A stretch of DNA of 64,000 nucleotides, taken from contig DUDS01000032.1 of the NCBI GenBank assembly GCA_004769085.1, positions 108,567-172,566 of the forward strand. The letters are read 5' to 3'. Source of the stretch: Candidatus Melainabacteria bacterium SSGW_16. Lineage in GTDB: Bacteria; Cyanobacteriota; Vampirovibrionia; 2-02-FULL-35-15. Below the pieces are notes generated by a model. The model searched no databases. It was not told the origin of the DNA and worked only from the letters and a program-made list of their open reading frames with translations. Positions 1 to 7,667 of this stretch are shown piece after piece (within the stretch, counting starts at the first letter, position 1; each line of letters starts with the position of its first letter). Both the position numbers and the translations under genes were made by a program.

Positions 1-583
1 TATCTCCAGAAAATATAATTCTCTTTTTTGATTTACCTTCTTCTGTTTCTAATAAAATTGATGCGGCACCGATTATGTGTCCAGCATCAAAGAATGTTGC
101 TTGAATTCCTTTTGAAAGCTTTATTGGTTTTTCATATACTGCATTATGCCCAAAATAATCCAGAGAATTAAGTACATCCAAGGTACTGTAAAGTGGTTGA
201 ATATTATGCTTACTTTTTTTACGGTGCTTATAACTCCTCTTAAAATGTTTTGCACTTCTTTTAGCTTCTTCTTCATGTACACGGGCAGAATCAAGCATAA
301 CAAGCTTTGCTAATTCACGAGAAGCACTGGTAGTAATAATTTCACCCCTAAATCCTTGTTTAACTAAAAGTGGTATTCTTCCGCAATGATCCAAATGGGC
401 ATGAGTAAGCAAAAGATAATTAATATTTTTTGGTTTAAATCCAAATGGTTTTAAATTTTCTTCGGAAAGACCACCTCCACCTTGGTACATTCCACAATCA
501 ATTAAAATCTTTATGTTTCCAATTTCGACTAAATGGCATGAACCAGTTACTTCTCTTGCTGCTCCGTGAAATGAAAGTTTCAT
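1..583 (-). CDS. beta-CASP/MBL-fold metallo-hydrolase, 3' part cut by window edge
   Basis: Reading leftward from ATG at 581-583, the frame stays open to base 1, so only the first 194 residues are present. The metal-binding motif HAHLDHCG (HxHxDH) is visible near residue 60, followed by GHIIGA and the acidic motif FSGD close to the cut end. This motif order fits metallo-beta-lactamase-fold RNA nucleases of the beta-CASP group (RNase J/CPSF-73-like exo/endonucleases that use two zinc ions). The start MKLSFHGAAREVTGSC matches the usual N-terminus of that group. The P-loop gene upstream stops 2 bp before this start, so the two are probably co-transcribed. Substrate cannot be judged because the C-terminal half is missing. 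Confidence 0.85.
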   Translation of the reverse strand, partial: MKLSFHGAAREVTGSCHLVEIGNIKILIDCGMYQGGGGLSEENLKPFGFKPKNINYLLLTHAHLDHCGRIPLLVKQGFRGEIITTSASRELAKLVMLDSARVHEEEAKRSAKHFKRSYKHRKKSKHNIQPLYSTLDVLNSLDYFGHNAVYEKPIKLSKGIQATFFDAGHIIGAASILLETEEGKSKKRIIFSGD

Positions 584-585
584 AG

Positions 586-1137
586 TTAATTTCCTTTGTG
601 AATATGCTTAATAATAAACTTTGCTCTTTCTGAGATAGGAGCAACTGGTACTGTTATTACTTTATAACCAAGCTCTGTGTAACAATTATATAAGGCTTCA
701 TGAATTTCTTTAGCTTGTTTACTGGTTTCTGTCCTTGCATAATCTTTTTCATATCTTGGAAGTAAATCCAAAATAAATATTCCTCTATAGCGTATCCTTC
801 TGCTCATTTCCAGTACACCATTAAGATCACCGCCACAATCCTTAAGATAAACTATACTGTCAGGTAACCCTCTTTCCCAAAAAATTAACTCTTCTTTAGA
901 AGCTTTTGTTTCTATTTCAATCTTAATTCTTAAAATATCTTCTTCAAATTGCCGTTCATTACCTCTAATCTGAGCAATGGTTTTACCCTTGCTAATTTCA
1001 TTATCAATTAAAATACGAGCAACTTCAGGTCGTATAGAATAACCTAAAAACGCAAGGTGATCTATTGTCTTTGATTTACCAGTTGAAGGACCACCAGTTA
1101 TGACATACCAGTTTGTTTTTTGAATAACCTCACCCAT
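586..1137 (-). CDS. P-loop NTPase (AAA_28-like), 183 aa
   Basis: The N-terminus carries a Walker A motif, GGPSTGKS, directly after a beta strand (WYVITGG). The short chain with ISKGKTIAQI and WERGLPDS segments resembles the AAA_28 family of small predicted ATPases/kinases. The central FWERGLPDS fits the region where these proteins bind a nucleotide or small phosphorylated substrate. No membrane segment or signal peptide is seen. It is followed after 2 bp by the beta-CASP gene and preceded after 21 bp by a universal stress gene, all on the minus strand, so it may be part of the stress operon. The specific substrate is unknown. Confidence 0.75.
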   Translation of the reverse strand: MGEVIQKTNWYVITGGPSTGKSKTIDHLAFLGYSIRPEVARILIDNEISKGKTIAQIRGNERQFEEDILRIKIEIETKASKEELIFWERGLPDSIVYLKDCGGDLNGVLEMSRRIRYRGIFILDLLPRYEKDYARTETSKQAKEIHEALYNCYTELGYKVITVPVAPISERAKFIIKHIHKGN

Positions 1138-1158
1138 AAGCTAATTCACTTAAAGATA

Positions 1159-2028
1159 TTACCTTACAAGCAACACAGGACGCTTTGAAGCTGACAATAT
1201 AGTCCTTGCAGTACTACCAAATACTAGTTTCATTAGATTATTCTTGTTCCTGCCGCACATGCCTATTGCTACCAAACCAGCATGGATTTGATGTGCATAT
1301 TCAAGAATTCCATTCCACGGTTCAAAGGTACCTGTAGTACTGTAAAAAGTGGATTTAATTCCATAAGGTTTTAAAAACTCTCTAACTTCAACAAATATAC
1401 TTTCTGATTCAGATTCATTATCAGCAACATTAATAACATGCAGTTTACCATCTAATTTTGAAAGAAATGGAGCAAGGAACATTAAAGCCCTTTGTGATGA
1501 CTCACTTCCGTCATATGCCAGCAAAGTATCAAAATGATGCTTAGTTTCTTGAGATACTACTATAACTGGTCTTGCTGTGCTTTTCATAAGTGAGGTTACA
1601 GTTCGTCCTGGTTCAACTTCATCTTCCTTATGTTGTTTCCCTCTTTTTCCTATTACTACAAGATCTACTGTCTTTGACATTTCGCCTATTAATTCTCCTA
1701 CATCACCCCTTGTAATTGAAAAATATCCTTCAATCTTACTCTTAGATAAAGCTTCATTAAACTTTGATTGAAGCTTAAGCTCTTCTTTAACCATTTCAGA
1801 TTCAATTTCTTTTTGTTCTTTTGTAAACGTTGCTGATGAAAGTTTTGTAGCAACACTTACAATACTTCTTTTTGCTTCTGGTGGTCGCCAATTAAGTATT
1901 CTCTTAATATCCTCAACATACAGACATTTTAACTTTGCTTGAAATTTTGAAGCTAAATCAATTGCATAATCAAGTGCATAACCAGCATTTTTAGAATCAT
2001 CTATAGCAACAAGTATACTTTTTGCCAT
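1159..2028 (-). CDS. Tandem universal stress protein (two USP domains)
   Basis: Two UspA-type alpha/beta domains lie in one chain: the first begins MAKSILVAIDDSKNAG, the second begins FDTLLAYDGSESS. Each ends in a Gx9G-like nucleotide loop followed by a strand (PGRTVTSLMKSTARPVIVV and FGSTARTILSASKRPVLLV). USPs bind ATP or AMP and help cells survive growth arrest, oxidants and low oxygen. I chose ATG at 2028 because GGAGGA lies 7 bp upstream; an earlier in-frame start at 2073 would overlap the preceding gene. It is a diverged paralogue of the next gene (2049-2909) and lies in the same minus-strand run. Confidence 0.9.
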   Translation of the reverse strand: MAKSILVAIDDSKNAGYALDYAIDLASKFQAKLKCLYVEDIKRILNWRPPEAKRSIVSVATKLSSATFTKEQKEIESEMVKEELKLQSKFNEALSKSKIEGYFSITRGDVGELIGEMSKTVDLVVIGKRGKQHKEDEVEPGRTVTSLMKSTARPVIVVSQETKHHFDTLLAYDGSESSQRALMFLAPFLSKLDGKLHVINVADNESESESIFVEVREFLKPYGIKSTFYSTTGTFEPWNGILEYAHQIHAGLVAIGMCGRNKNNLMKLVFGSTARTILSASKRPVLLVR

Positions 2029-2048
2029 TGGTTTATCCTCCAAAATAT

Positions 2049-2909
2049 TTACCTTGTAAGAAGAACTGGACAAGTGGCTTGCTTCAATACCTCTTTAGTA
2101 GTACTTCCAAAAATTAATTCCATAAGTCTGTTTTCTCCAAATGCACCTATTACAACTAACCCAGGATCAAAAATCTTTATCTGCTTAGCAATTCCTATCC
2201 AGGGCATAGTAGCTCCAAAATCTACCACATATGTAGCATTTAATTCATAAGGTTCAAGAAACTCTTTTGCTTCATCCAAAGGCTTCTGTGCAGAATCAAT
2301 ATCATTAGCGACACTTATAACTATTACTTCAAAGTTTAAAAGTTTTGCAAATGAAGCTCCTACACTTAAAGCACGTTGTGAATTTTGGCTACCATCATAG
2401 GCAATTAATATTTTATTATTTATCTTTGTATCTTCAGGTACTACAAGTACAGGTCGTGTAGTAGATCTAAGTAAGTCTTCTGTAACTGGTCCAGGCTCTT
2501 TTGAAGCTTCAGGATATGTTTTTCCTCTCCTGCCAACTACTATAAGATCTACTGTTCTTGTCATTTGTTCAACTGTTTCGTGAACCTTTCCTCTCTTGGT
2601 GAAAAATTCACAGTTTACAGCAAACTTTTTACATTCTTCTTCAAAACTCTTTTGTATTCTGTTAGCTTCAGCAATAAACTGTTTTTCAACCTCTACTTCT
2701 TCCAATGTCGGACGTGAATGAAGGGTAGCTGAAGTAGCCCCAATTGCTGCACCCATCAATTCAACAGGCTGCCATTCAAGCAAGCGCATAATATCTTCTA
2801 CATAAAGTCCTTTTACTTTTGCACCACAAATCCTAGCTAAACCAACTCCGATATTTAGTGCTGATTTGCTTGATTTGGATTCATCCATTGCTATTAATAT
2901 ACTTTTCAT
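2049..2909 (-). CDS. Tandem universal stress protein (two USP domains)
   Basis: The chain begins MKSILIAMDESKSSKSALN and repeats the fold from about residue 165 (NNKILIAYDGSQNSQRAL). Nucleotide-binding ends are visible: VVGRRGKTY...TTRPVLVV in domain 1 and IGAFGENRLMELIFGSTTKE in domain 2. The start is preceded by AAAGGAT. The protein is clearly paralogous to its downstream neighbour, pointing to a local duplication. Together with the CBS gene 43 bp upstream it forms a USP-USP-CBS group, an arrangement typical of energy- or redox-stress loci. It probably acts in the cytosol as an ATP-binding stress sensor or chaperone-like protein; the exact role is not known. Confidence 0.9.
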   Translation of the reverse strand: MKSILIAMDESKSSKSALNIGVGLARICGAKVKGLYVEDIMRLLEWQPVELMGAAIGATSATLHSRPTLEEVEVEKQFIAEANRIQKSFEEECKKFAVNCEFFTKRGKVHETVEQMTRTVDLIVVGRRGKTYPEASKEPGPVTEDLLRSTTRPVLVVPEDTKINNKILIAYDGSQNSQRALSVGASFAKLLNFEVIVISVANDIDSAQKPLDEAKEFLEPYELNATYVVDFGATMPWIGIAKQIKIFDPGLVVIGAFGENRLMELIFGSTTKEVLKQATCPVLLTR

Positions 2910-2952
2910 AAGTTTATCCTTTCAATGCTTTGTTTCCTTAGCCATTTAAATT

Positions 2953-3402
2953 CTATTTACACCTAACATCATCACTTAACTCACGAACCATATCAGAAAT
3001 GCACTCATCATCAAATTCAACAACTGGTGCAAGATCACTCATGGAAATAATACCGACTAATTTCCCGTCTTTTTCCACAGGTAATCTTCTATATCCATAA
3101 TCACCCATTATGTCCAGTGCTTCTTTACAAGTAGTTTCTGGAAATATTGTCATAGGCCATCTTGTCATAATTTCATCGGCTGTTGTTGTTCCCAGATCTC
3201 TTTTACGTGCAACAACACGAGTAACTATTTGCCTATCAGTTATCATTCCAAGTAATTTTTTCTGTTCACCAACTATAAGCACAGTACCTACATTTTCTTC
3301 ATCCATTAATTTGGAGGCTTCATAAATACTTGTTTTTGGAGTTATAGTTACAAGATTTATTTGCATTACTTGCTGAACTTTTGTTTCTGTCGCTATTGTC
3401 AT
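2953..3402 (-). CDS. CBS-pair domain protein, 149 aa
   Basis: Two CBS motifs fill the protein: VQQVMQINLVTITPKTSIYE...LLGMITDRQIV and ADEIMTRWPMTIFPETTCKE...LVGIISMSDLA. CBS pairs (Bateman modules) bind adenosine nucleotides such as AMP or ATP and act as energy sensors. The protein has no catalytic domain, so it presumably regulates a partner in trans. It is the first gene of the minus-strand run that continues into the two USP genes, and its promoter region faces that of the nitric oxide reductase gene. One copy of the 39-bp motif (3506-3544) lies between the two starts. Two more stand-alone CBS proteins occur in this window. Confidence 0.88.
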   Translation of the reverse strand: MTIATETKVQQVMQINLVTITPKTSIYEASKLMDEENVGTVLIVGEQKKLLGMITDRQIVTRVVARKRDLGTTTADEIMTRWPMTIFPETTCKEALDIMGDYGYRRLPVEKDGKLVGIISMSDLAPVVEFDDECISDMVRELSDDVRCK

Positions 3403-3505
3403 TATTTTATCTCCTACTTTAATTTAATCTACCTATAGAATGCCCTGAATTACTAATAGATTCATCAACCAAGAGGATAAACTTAAGGGTAATTTTGGTT
3501 GAGAA

Positions 3506-3544
3506 AAATCATCCTTTTGGCTATTCTTGAGGTCGATTTCATTT
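3506..3544 (+). promoter_or_regulatory. 39-bp inverted-repeat motif, copy A
   Basis: The left half is AAATCATCCTTTTGGCTA (3506-3523) and the right side ends GATTTCATTT (3535-3544). The left half and the right end match copy D before hsp20 at identical spacing. The right AGAAGGAT half-site is imperfect here (AGGTCGAT). It lies about 80 bp before the nitric oxide reductase start and about 100 bp before the divergent CBS/USP genes, so it could serve both. Reading it as a regulator-binding site is inference. Confidence 0.6.
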
Positions 3545-3622
3545 ATTAAAGCAACAAGTATCTTTAAAAGAAGATAAATTGGGCTAAACTGAAAAACAAA
3601 CAAGGCAAGAAAGGATTATTTA

Positions 3623-5848
3623 ATGAAGGCTTCCGAATCGTTATCACCATGGTGGAAAAACACATTAATTCTTACCATGATAGTTGGGTTTACTGTTCTT
3701 ATCTGGGTATCCACTAAAGCATATAAAGATGCACCTCCAATTCCACAACAGGTTATAAATGCAGCAGGTGAAACACTCTTTACTAAAGATGATATTCAAA
3801 AAGGTCAACAAGTATTTTTAAAATATGGACTCATGGAGAATGGAACAATCTGGGGACATGGTGCTTATCTTGGTCCTGATTTCTCGGCAGAATATTTACA
3901 TACTCTTGCAGCTTATATAGGAGATCCAAATGAAGCCAGGAAACTATTAAAGCAAAATCGTTATAATCCAAAAAGTAATACTTTAATTTTTACACAAGAA
4001 GAAGAGTCTTCATACAAAGATCAAATCACAAAATGGAGAACTTATTTTTCTAATCCAAAGATTAATTATGGACTACCTGCAAAGTATATTAATAATCCAG
4101 AAGAACTTAAACAGCTTACTTCATTTTTTGCATGGTGTAGTTGGGCAAGTGTGGTTAATCGTCCAGGAAAGAACTATACTTACACCAACAATTTTCCATT
4201 TGAACCTGCTGTAGGAAATATGCCAAGTGCTGATGCACTGTTATGGAGTGCACTTAGTTTAGTAGCATTACTTGGTGGCATAGGATTTATTTTATTCCTT
4301 TTTGGAAAGTTTGATTACTTGGGCTGGAAGAATGGAAAAGAATATTTACAACAACAAATGTTTCCTGGTGCTGCAACTAAAAGCCAGGAAGGGACAATAA
4401 AATACTTTGCAATTGTTGCAGTTTTATTTTTACTGCAATCTTTAGTCGGTGGTGCTACAGCACATTACCGTGCAGATCCTACTGGTTTCTTTGGAATTGA
4501 TTTGTCATCAATATTACCCAGCAACATAGTAAGAACCTGGCATCTTCAGCTTGCTATCTTCTGGATAGCTACTGCTTATATTGCAGGTGGATTATTTCTT
4601 GCACCTGCTGTAGGTGGTAAAGAACCTAAAGGACAAGCATTTGGTGTTAATTTTTTATTTCTTGCTCTACTTATTGTTGTACTAGGAAGTCTTAGTGGAG
4701 AAATTTTAGGAATTAATAACGTGCTTGGGAAACTGTGGTTTTGGTTTGGGCATCAGGGCTGGGAATATCTTGATCTTGGTAGAGCATGGCAGATTTTGCT
4801 TGCAGTTGGACTTGTGATTTGGATAATTTTACTATTTAGAGGAATTCTGCCTGCAATTAAAAATCCGGAAAGCAAAGAAATATCGTCTCTTTTTCTTTAC
4901 TCAGCAGTTGCAATTCCTCTGTTTTACCTGCCTGCATTCTTTTTTAATAGCACAAGCCACTTGACAGTAGTTGATACCTGGAGATTTTGGATTATACATT
5001 TATGGGTTGAAGGCTTCTTTGAACTTTTTGTTACTGTCATGGTAGCAATTATTTTTTACAAACTTGGTATTGTTTCTCATAAAACAGCTACAAGAGTTGT
5101 TTATCTGGATGCAATCCTTTATCTTGGCAGTGGCATTATTGGCACAGGACATCATTGGTATTGGACAGGACAATCAAATATAACAATGGCATTAGGTGCA
5201 GTATTTTCAGCACTTGAAGTTGTACCACTTACATTACTTACTTTAGATGCCTGGGATTTTATAAAACTTGAAAAAGGTGAGGCAAATATATCAGGGAAAA
5301 ACATTTTCACCATTCACAAATGGACATTTTATTTCCTTATGGCAGTTGGTTTTTGGAACTTCCTTGGAGCAGGAGTATTTGGATTTTTAATTAATCTCCC
5401 AATAGTAAGCTACTTTGAAGTAGGTACACTACTTACTCCTAACCATGGACATGCAGCTATGATGGGAGTATTTGGAATGCTTGCTATTGCTCTTATGGTT
5501 TTTGCTTTAAGACAAGTCTTAAATGATGAGAATTGGAAGAAGATAGAAAAATATATTTGCATTTCATTTTGGGGATTAAATATTGGGCTTATACTTATGG
5601 TTGTAACAAACCTATTTCCTGGTGGAATAGCACAATTAATAGATGTTTTAAATAATGGTTACTCACATGCAAGAAGTCCAGAGTTTTTAAATCAATCTTT
5701 TATGCGAACTATAGAGTGGATTAGATTACCAGCAGATTTTATATTTATTGTATTTGGATGTATACCTCTTGTAATAGCATCATCTCTAACTTATGTGTAT
5801 ATAAAAGGGTCCTCTTTGGTAAAGCAACCACAAGAAAAGTTGTTTTAA
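3623..5848 (+). CDS. norB: Quinol-dependent nitric oxide reductase (qNOR)
   Basis: Reduces two NO to N2O with electrons from quinol in the cytoplasmic membrane. The 741-residue length fits single-subunit qNOR, in which the NorC-like extracytoplasmic domain is fused ahead of the catalytic helices. Residues about 15-35 form the first helix and the following 180 residues the extracytoplasmic domain (WGHGAYLGPDFSAEYL). Catalytic-core landmarks are RTWHLQLAIFW, FWIIHLWVEGFFELF, the metal-ligand motif GTGHHWYWTG and NHGHAAMMGVFGM, which supply the heme and FeB histidines. AGGA lies 7 bp before the ATG. A 39-bp motif copy lies upstream. No NorQ/NorD maturation genes are near, as expected for qNOR. 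The role is probably NO detoxification or respiration. Confidence 0.95.
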   Translation: MKASESLSPWWKNTLILTMIVGFTVLIWVSTKAYKDAPPIPQQVINAAGETLFTKDDIQKGQQVFLKYGLMENGTIWGHGAYLGPDFSAEYLHTLAAYIGDPNEARKLLKQNRYNPKSNTLIFTQEEESSYKDQITKWRTYFSNPKINYGLPAKYINNPEELKQLTSFFAWCSWASVVNRPGKNYTYTNNFPFEPAVGNMPSADALLWSALSLVALLGGIGFILFLFGKFDYLGWKNGKEYLQQQMFPGAATKSQEGTIKYFAIVAVLFLLQSLVGGATAHYRADPTGFFGIDLSSILPSNIVRTWHLQLAIFWIATAYIAGGLFLAPAVGGKEPKGQAFGVNFLFLALLIVVLGSLSGEILGINNVLGKLWFWFGHQGWEYLDLGRAWQILLAVGLVIWIILLFRGILPAIKNPESKEISSLFLYSAVAIPLFYLPAFFFNSTSHLTVVDTWRFWIIHLWVEGFFELFVTVMVAIIFYKLGIVSHKTATRVVYLDAILYLGSGIIGTGHHWYWTGQSNITMALGAVFSALEVVPLTLLTLDAWDFIKLEKGEANISGKNIFTIHKWTFYFLMAVGFWNFLGAGVFGFLINLPIVSYFEVGTLLTPNHGHAAMMGVFGMLAIALMVFALRQVLNDENWKKIEKYICISFWGLNIGLILMVVTNLFPGGIAQLIDVLNNGYSHARSPEFLNQSFMRTIEWIRLPADFIFIVFGCIPLVIASSLTYVYIKGSSLVKQPQEKLF

Positions 5849-5900
5849 AAGATTAGTCTTTAAGCTGGTACAAAGTCAAGCAACTTTCGTCTTGTAATCT

Positions 5901-6536
5901 ATGCAAGAACAAACACATCATAAAGAGCCACCGTTTGGACATCATCTGGGTATTTGGTATCCACTTGTATGGCGGCTCTTAGCAACAAATAGATTTTGGT
6001 CACCATCTATGTGGCTGCCAAAAGATTCAGCTCTTGCAATTGATTTATATATTGGTGCATGGTGGGTGTTTGAAATTGTATGCATAGTTTTCTGTGACCT
6101 TTTATTTAAACAAAATATCTTTTATATTTGGTTATTTACAGCTCTTGCGATTTTTAGATTGACTGACATTATGTTTGTTTTGTTATCTATTCTTATAAAA
6201 GGAAATTATAGAAGACAGGGTGACTGGCCTTCTGTAAGCAGAGTTATTCTTCTGGTAATTTTAAATGCACTAGAAATAATGATTTTGTTTGCTGTGCTTT
6301 ATTATTCACTAACTTTTTTAAGTCCGGAAGCTGGTGGTACCTTGCCAAAATTAGAAAATTTCTTTAATAGTTTGTATTTTAGCTTTGTTACAGGTACATC
6401 TCTTGGATATGGTATTCCACATCCTGTTGGTAAGCTCGCAAGATTTCTTTCAATAGTTGAAGCCTCATCTATTATTCTTGTTGTTATTGCAGTAATTGGA
6501 TACATTACTAATGAAAAAAGAAAATCACAGCATTAA
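5901..6536 (+). CDS. Multi-pass membrane protein with potassium-channel-like pore motif
   Basis: About four to five hydrophobic segments are seen. Near the C-terminus the stretch SFVTGTSLGYGIPHPVG followed by a final helix (EASSIILVVIAVIGYI) looks like the pore loop plus inner helix of two-TM potassium channels, whose selectivity filter is T-x-G-Y-G. The N-terminal hydrophilic part is His-rich (HHKEPPFGHHLG). The gene starts 52 bp after norB on the same strand, so co-transcription is likely. No RCK or cyclic-nucleotide domain follows. Ion selectivity is inferred from one motif only; a non-channel membrane role is possible. Confidence 0.6.
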   Translation: MQEQTHHKEPPFGHHLGIWYPLVWRLLATNRFWSPSMWLPKDSALAIDLYIGAWWVFEIVCIVFCDLLFKQNIFYIWLFTALAIFRLTDIMFVLLSILIKGNYRRQGDWPSVSRVILLVILNALEIMILFAVLYYSLTFLSPEAGGTLPKLENFFNSLYFSFVTGTSLGYGIPHPVGKLARFLSIVEASSIILVVIAVIGYITNEKRKSQH

Positions 6537-6546
6537 GTCTGTAAAC

Positions 6547-7569
6547 TTATCTCACTAATTTTAGCTCCTGGGCTTCTTCAACTCCCTTGATTTGCCCTAT
6601 CTCTTCTAATGTTCTTAGCTGTTTTTCTGACTGGGCTTCTTGTTCAACACCCCAATCCTCTGGGTTGCCTGCTGAAGATGAAACTCGCCCTTTGTTAGCT
6701 GTAACTGCAATAGCTCCTATTTGTGCAAGCAAAGCAGGATTTAATGCTTGTGTATTTGAGGTTACAACTGTATTTAGCGGTAACTTATTAGCTAAAGGCA
6801 GTACTCTTACAGGTTTAAATACTGCTACCTTTATTTGACTAGTAAGTGTTGTTAATGGTGTTTTTACCATTGTAAAAGTTCTTGACAAAAGTAAAAGTGT
6901 CTTCCTGGTTAAATTCGTTAATGCTTTTGAAGCTAAAACTGCACTTTGTAGAAAACCTTTAATTAACTTATTTTCATTTATGGTTATTTTCTTTTGTGAT
7001 TCGTTGATTGATCTCAATGCTTGAGGTAATGAGATTCTTTTTTTACTCAACAACTCTGGTTTTGCTGTAACTGTAGCTAGTAATTCCGGATTCTTTCCTA
7101 GCATAGCTAATAGTGATGGCTTTGTCTTGAGTAAAGTTAACAAGTCTAGATTTTCTGTAAGCAAGAAAATCAATTTTGGATTTGCTGCCACCAGTCTCAA
7201 TAAAACTGGTCGCTTTGCTAATAAAGCTAAAAAATCGGGACTAGTTATTGCCAGAAATATTAATGATGGATTTGTTTCAAGTATGGTTAATAATGCAGGA
7301 TTGCTAATTAACACATTGAGTAGTGCTGGGAACTGTGAAACCATTGCTAACAGTCTTGGATTTCCTATTAGGATGTTTAGCGATGCAGGGTTAGTGGTGA
7401 TTGATTCTACTGTTCGAAATATTCCAGGCAGTTGCCCTTTGGGAAATAATGATTTCTGAATGGGTGCTGATCCTTTGTGTAACCTAAAAGCATGTTCTAA
7501 AAGTAACTCGCCCCCAGGTGGTAATACAGGGGAACTCTCTATCCTTCTTGTGCTCTGAACTTCACTCAT
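6547..7569 (-). CDS. Protein with tandem 10-residue NPxLLxxLxx repeats
   Basis: Residues about 60-174 consist of twelve uninterrupted ten-residue repeats with consensus NPxLLxxLxx (for example NPALLTILET, RPVLLRLVAA, KPSLLAMLGK). Proline recurs at positions 61, 71, 81 and so on to 171, with one exception (Leu at 141). There is no indel, so the period is exactly 10. The N-terminal 60 residues are polar and the C-terminal half (180-340) is Lys/Thr/Leu-rich without clear domains. No signal peptide is evident. I do not recognise a family; the NP-rich pattern recalls STI1-type helical modules but the period differs. It ends convergent with the channel-like gene (10 bp gap). A partial copy of the 39-bp motif sits 77 bp upstream of its start. 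Confidence 0.75.
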   Translation of the reverse strand: MSEVQSTRRIESSPVLPPGGELLLEHAFRLHKGSAPIQKSLFPKGQLPGIFRTVESITTNPASLNILIGNPRLLAMVSQFPALLNVLISNPALLTILETNPSLIFLAITSPDFLALLAKRPVLLRLVAANPKLIFLLTENLDLLTLLKTKPSLLAMLGKNPELLATVTAKPELLSKKRISLPQALRSINESQKKITINENKLIKGFLQSAVLASKALTNLTRKTLLLLSRTFTMVKTPLTTLTSQIKVAVFKPVRVLPLANKLPLNTVVTSNTQALNPALLAQIGAIAVTANKGRVSSSAGNPEDWGVEQEAQSEKQLRTLEEIGQIKGVEEAQELKLVR

Positions 7570-7645
7570 TTTTAACTCCCAAAGTTATATCTACTCATAT
7601 AATGTTATAAAAAGACTATTAATTTATCCTTCGTAAGGTTGTTTA

Positions 7646-7664
7646 AAATCATCCTTTTGGCTAG
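7646..7664 (+). promoter_or_regulatory. 39-bp motif, copy B (left half only)
   Basis: AAATCATCCTTTTGGCTA is identical to copy A over 18 bases, but the right half-site is missing because the stop end of the neighbouring minus-strand gene begins at 7668. A second ATCCTT-CG-TAAGG stretch lies just to the left (7626-7638). The site is upstream of the decapeptide-repeat gene that starts at 7569. Confidence 0.45.
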
Positions 7665-7667
7665 CTA

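Noticed and set aside
121..303. 60-residue open frame on the minus strand inside the MBL gene
   Set aside because: It lies in another frame of the beta-CASP coding sequence, whose motifs HAHLDHCG and FSGD are in the main frame.
7046..7393. Possible DNA tandem repeat in the decapeptide gene
   Set aside because: The 30-bp period is explained by the coded 10-residue repeat; codons differ between units.
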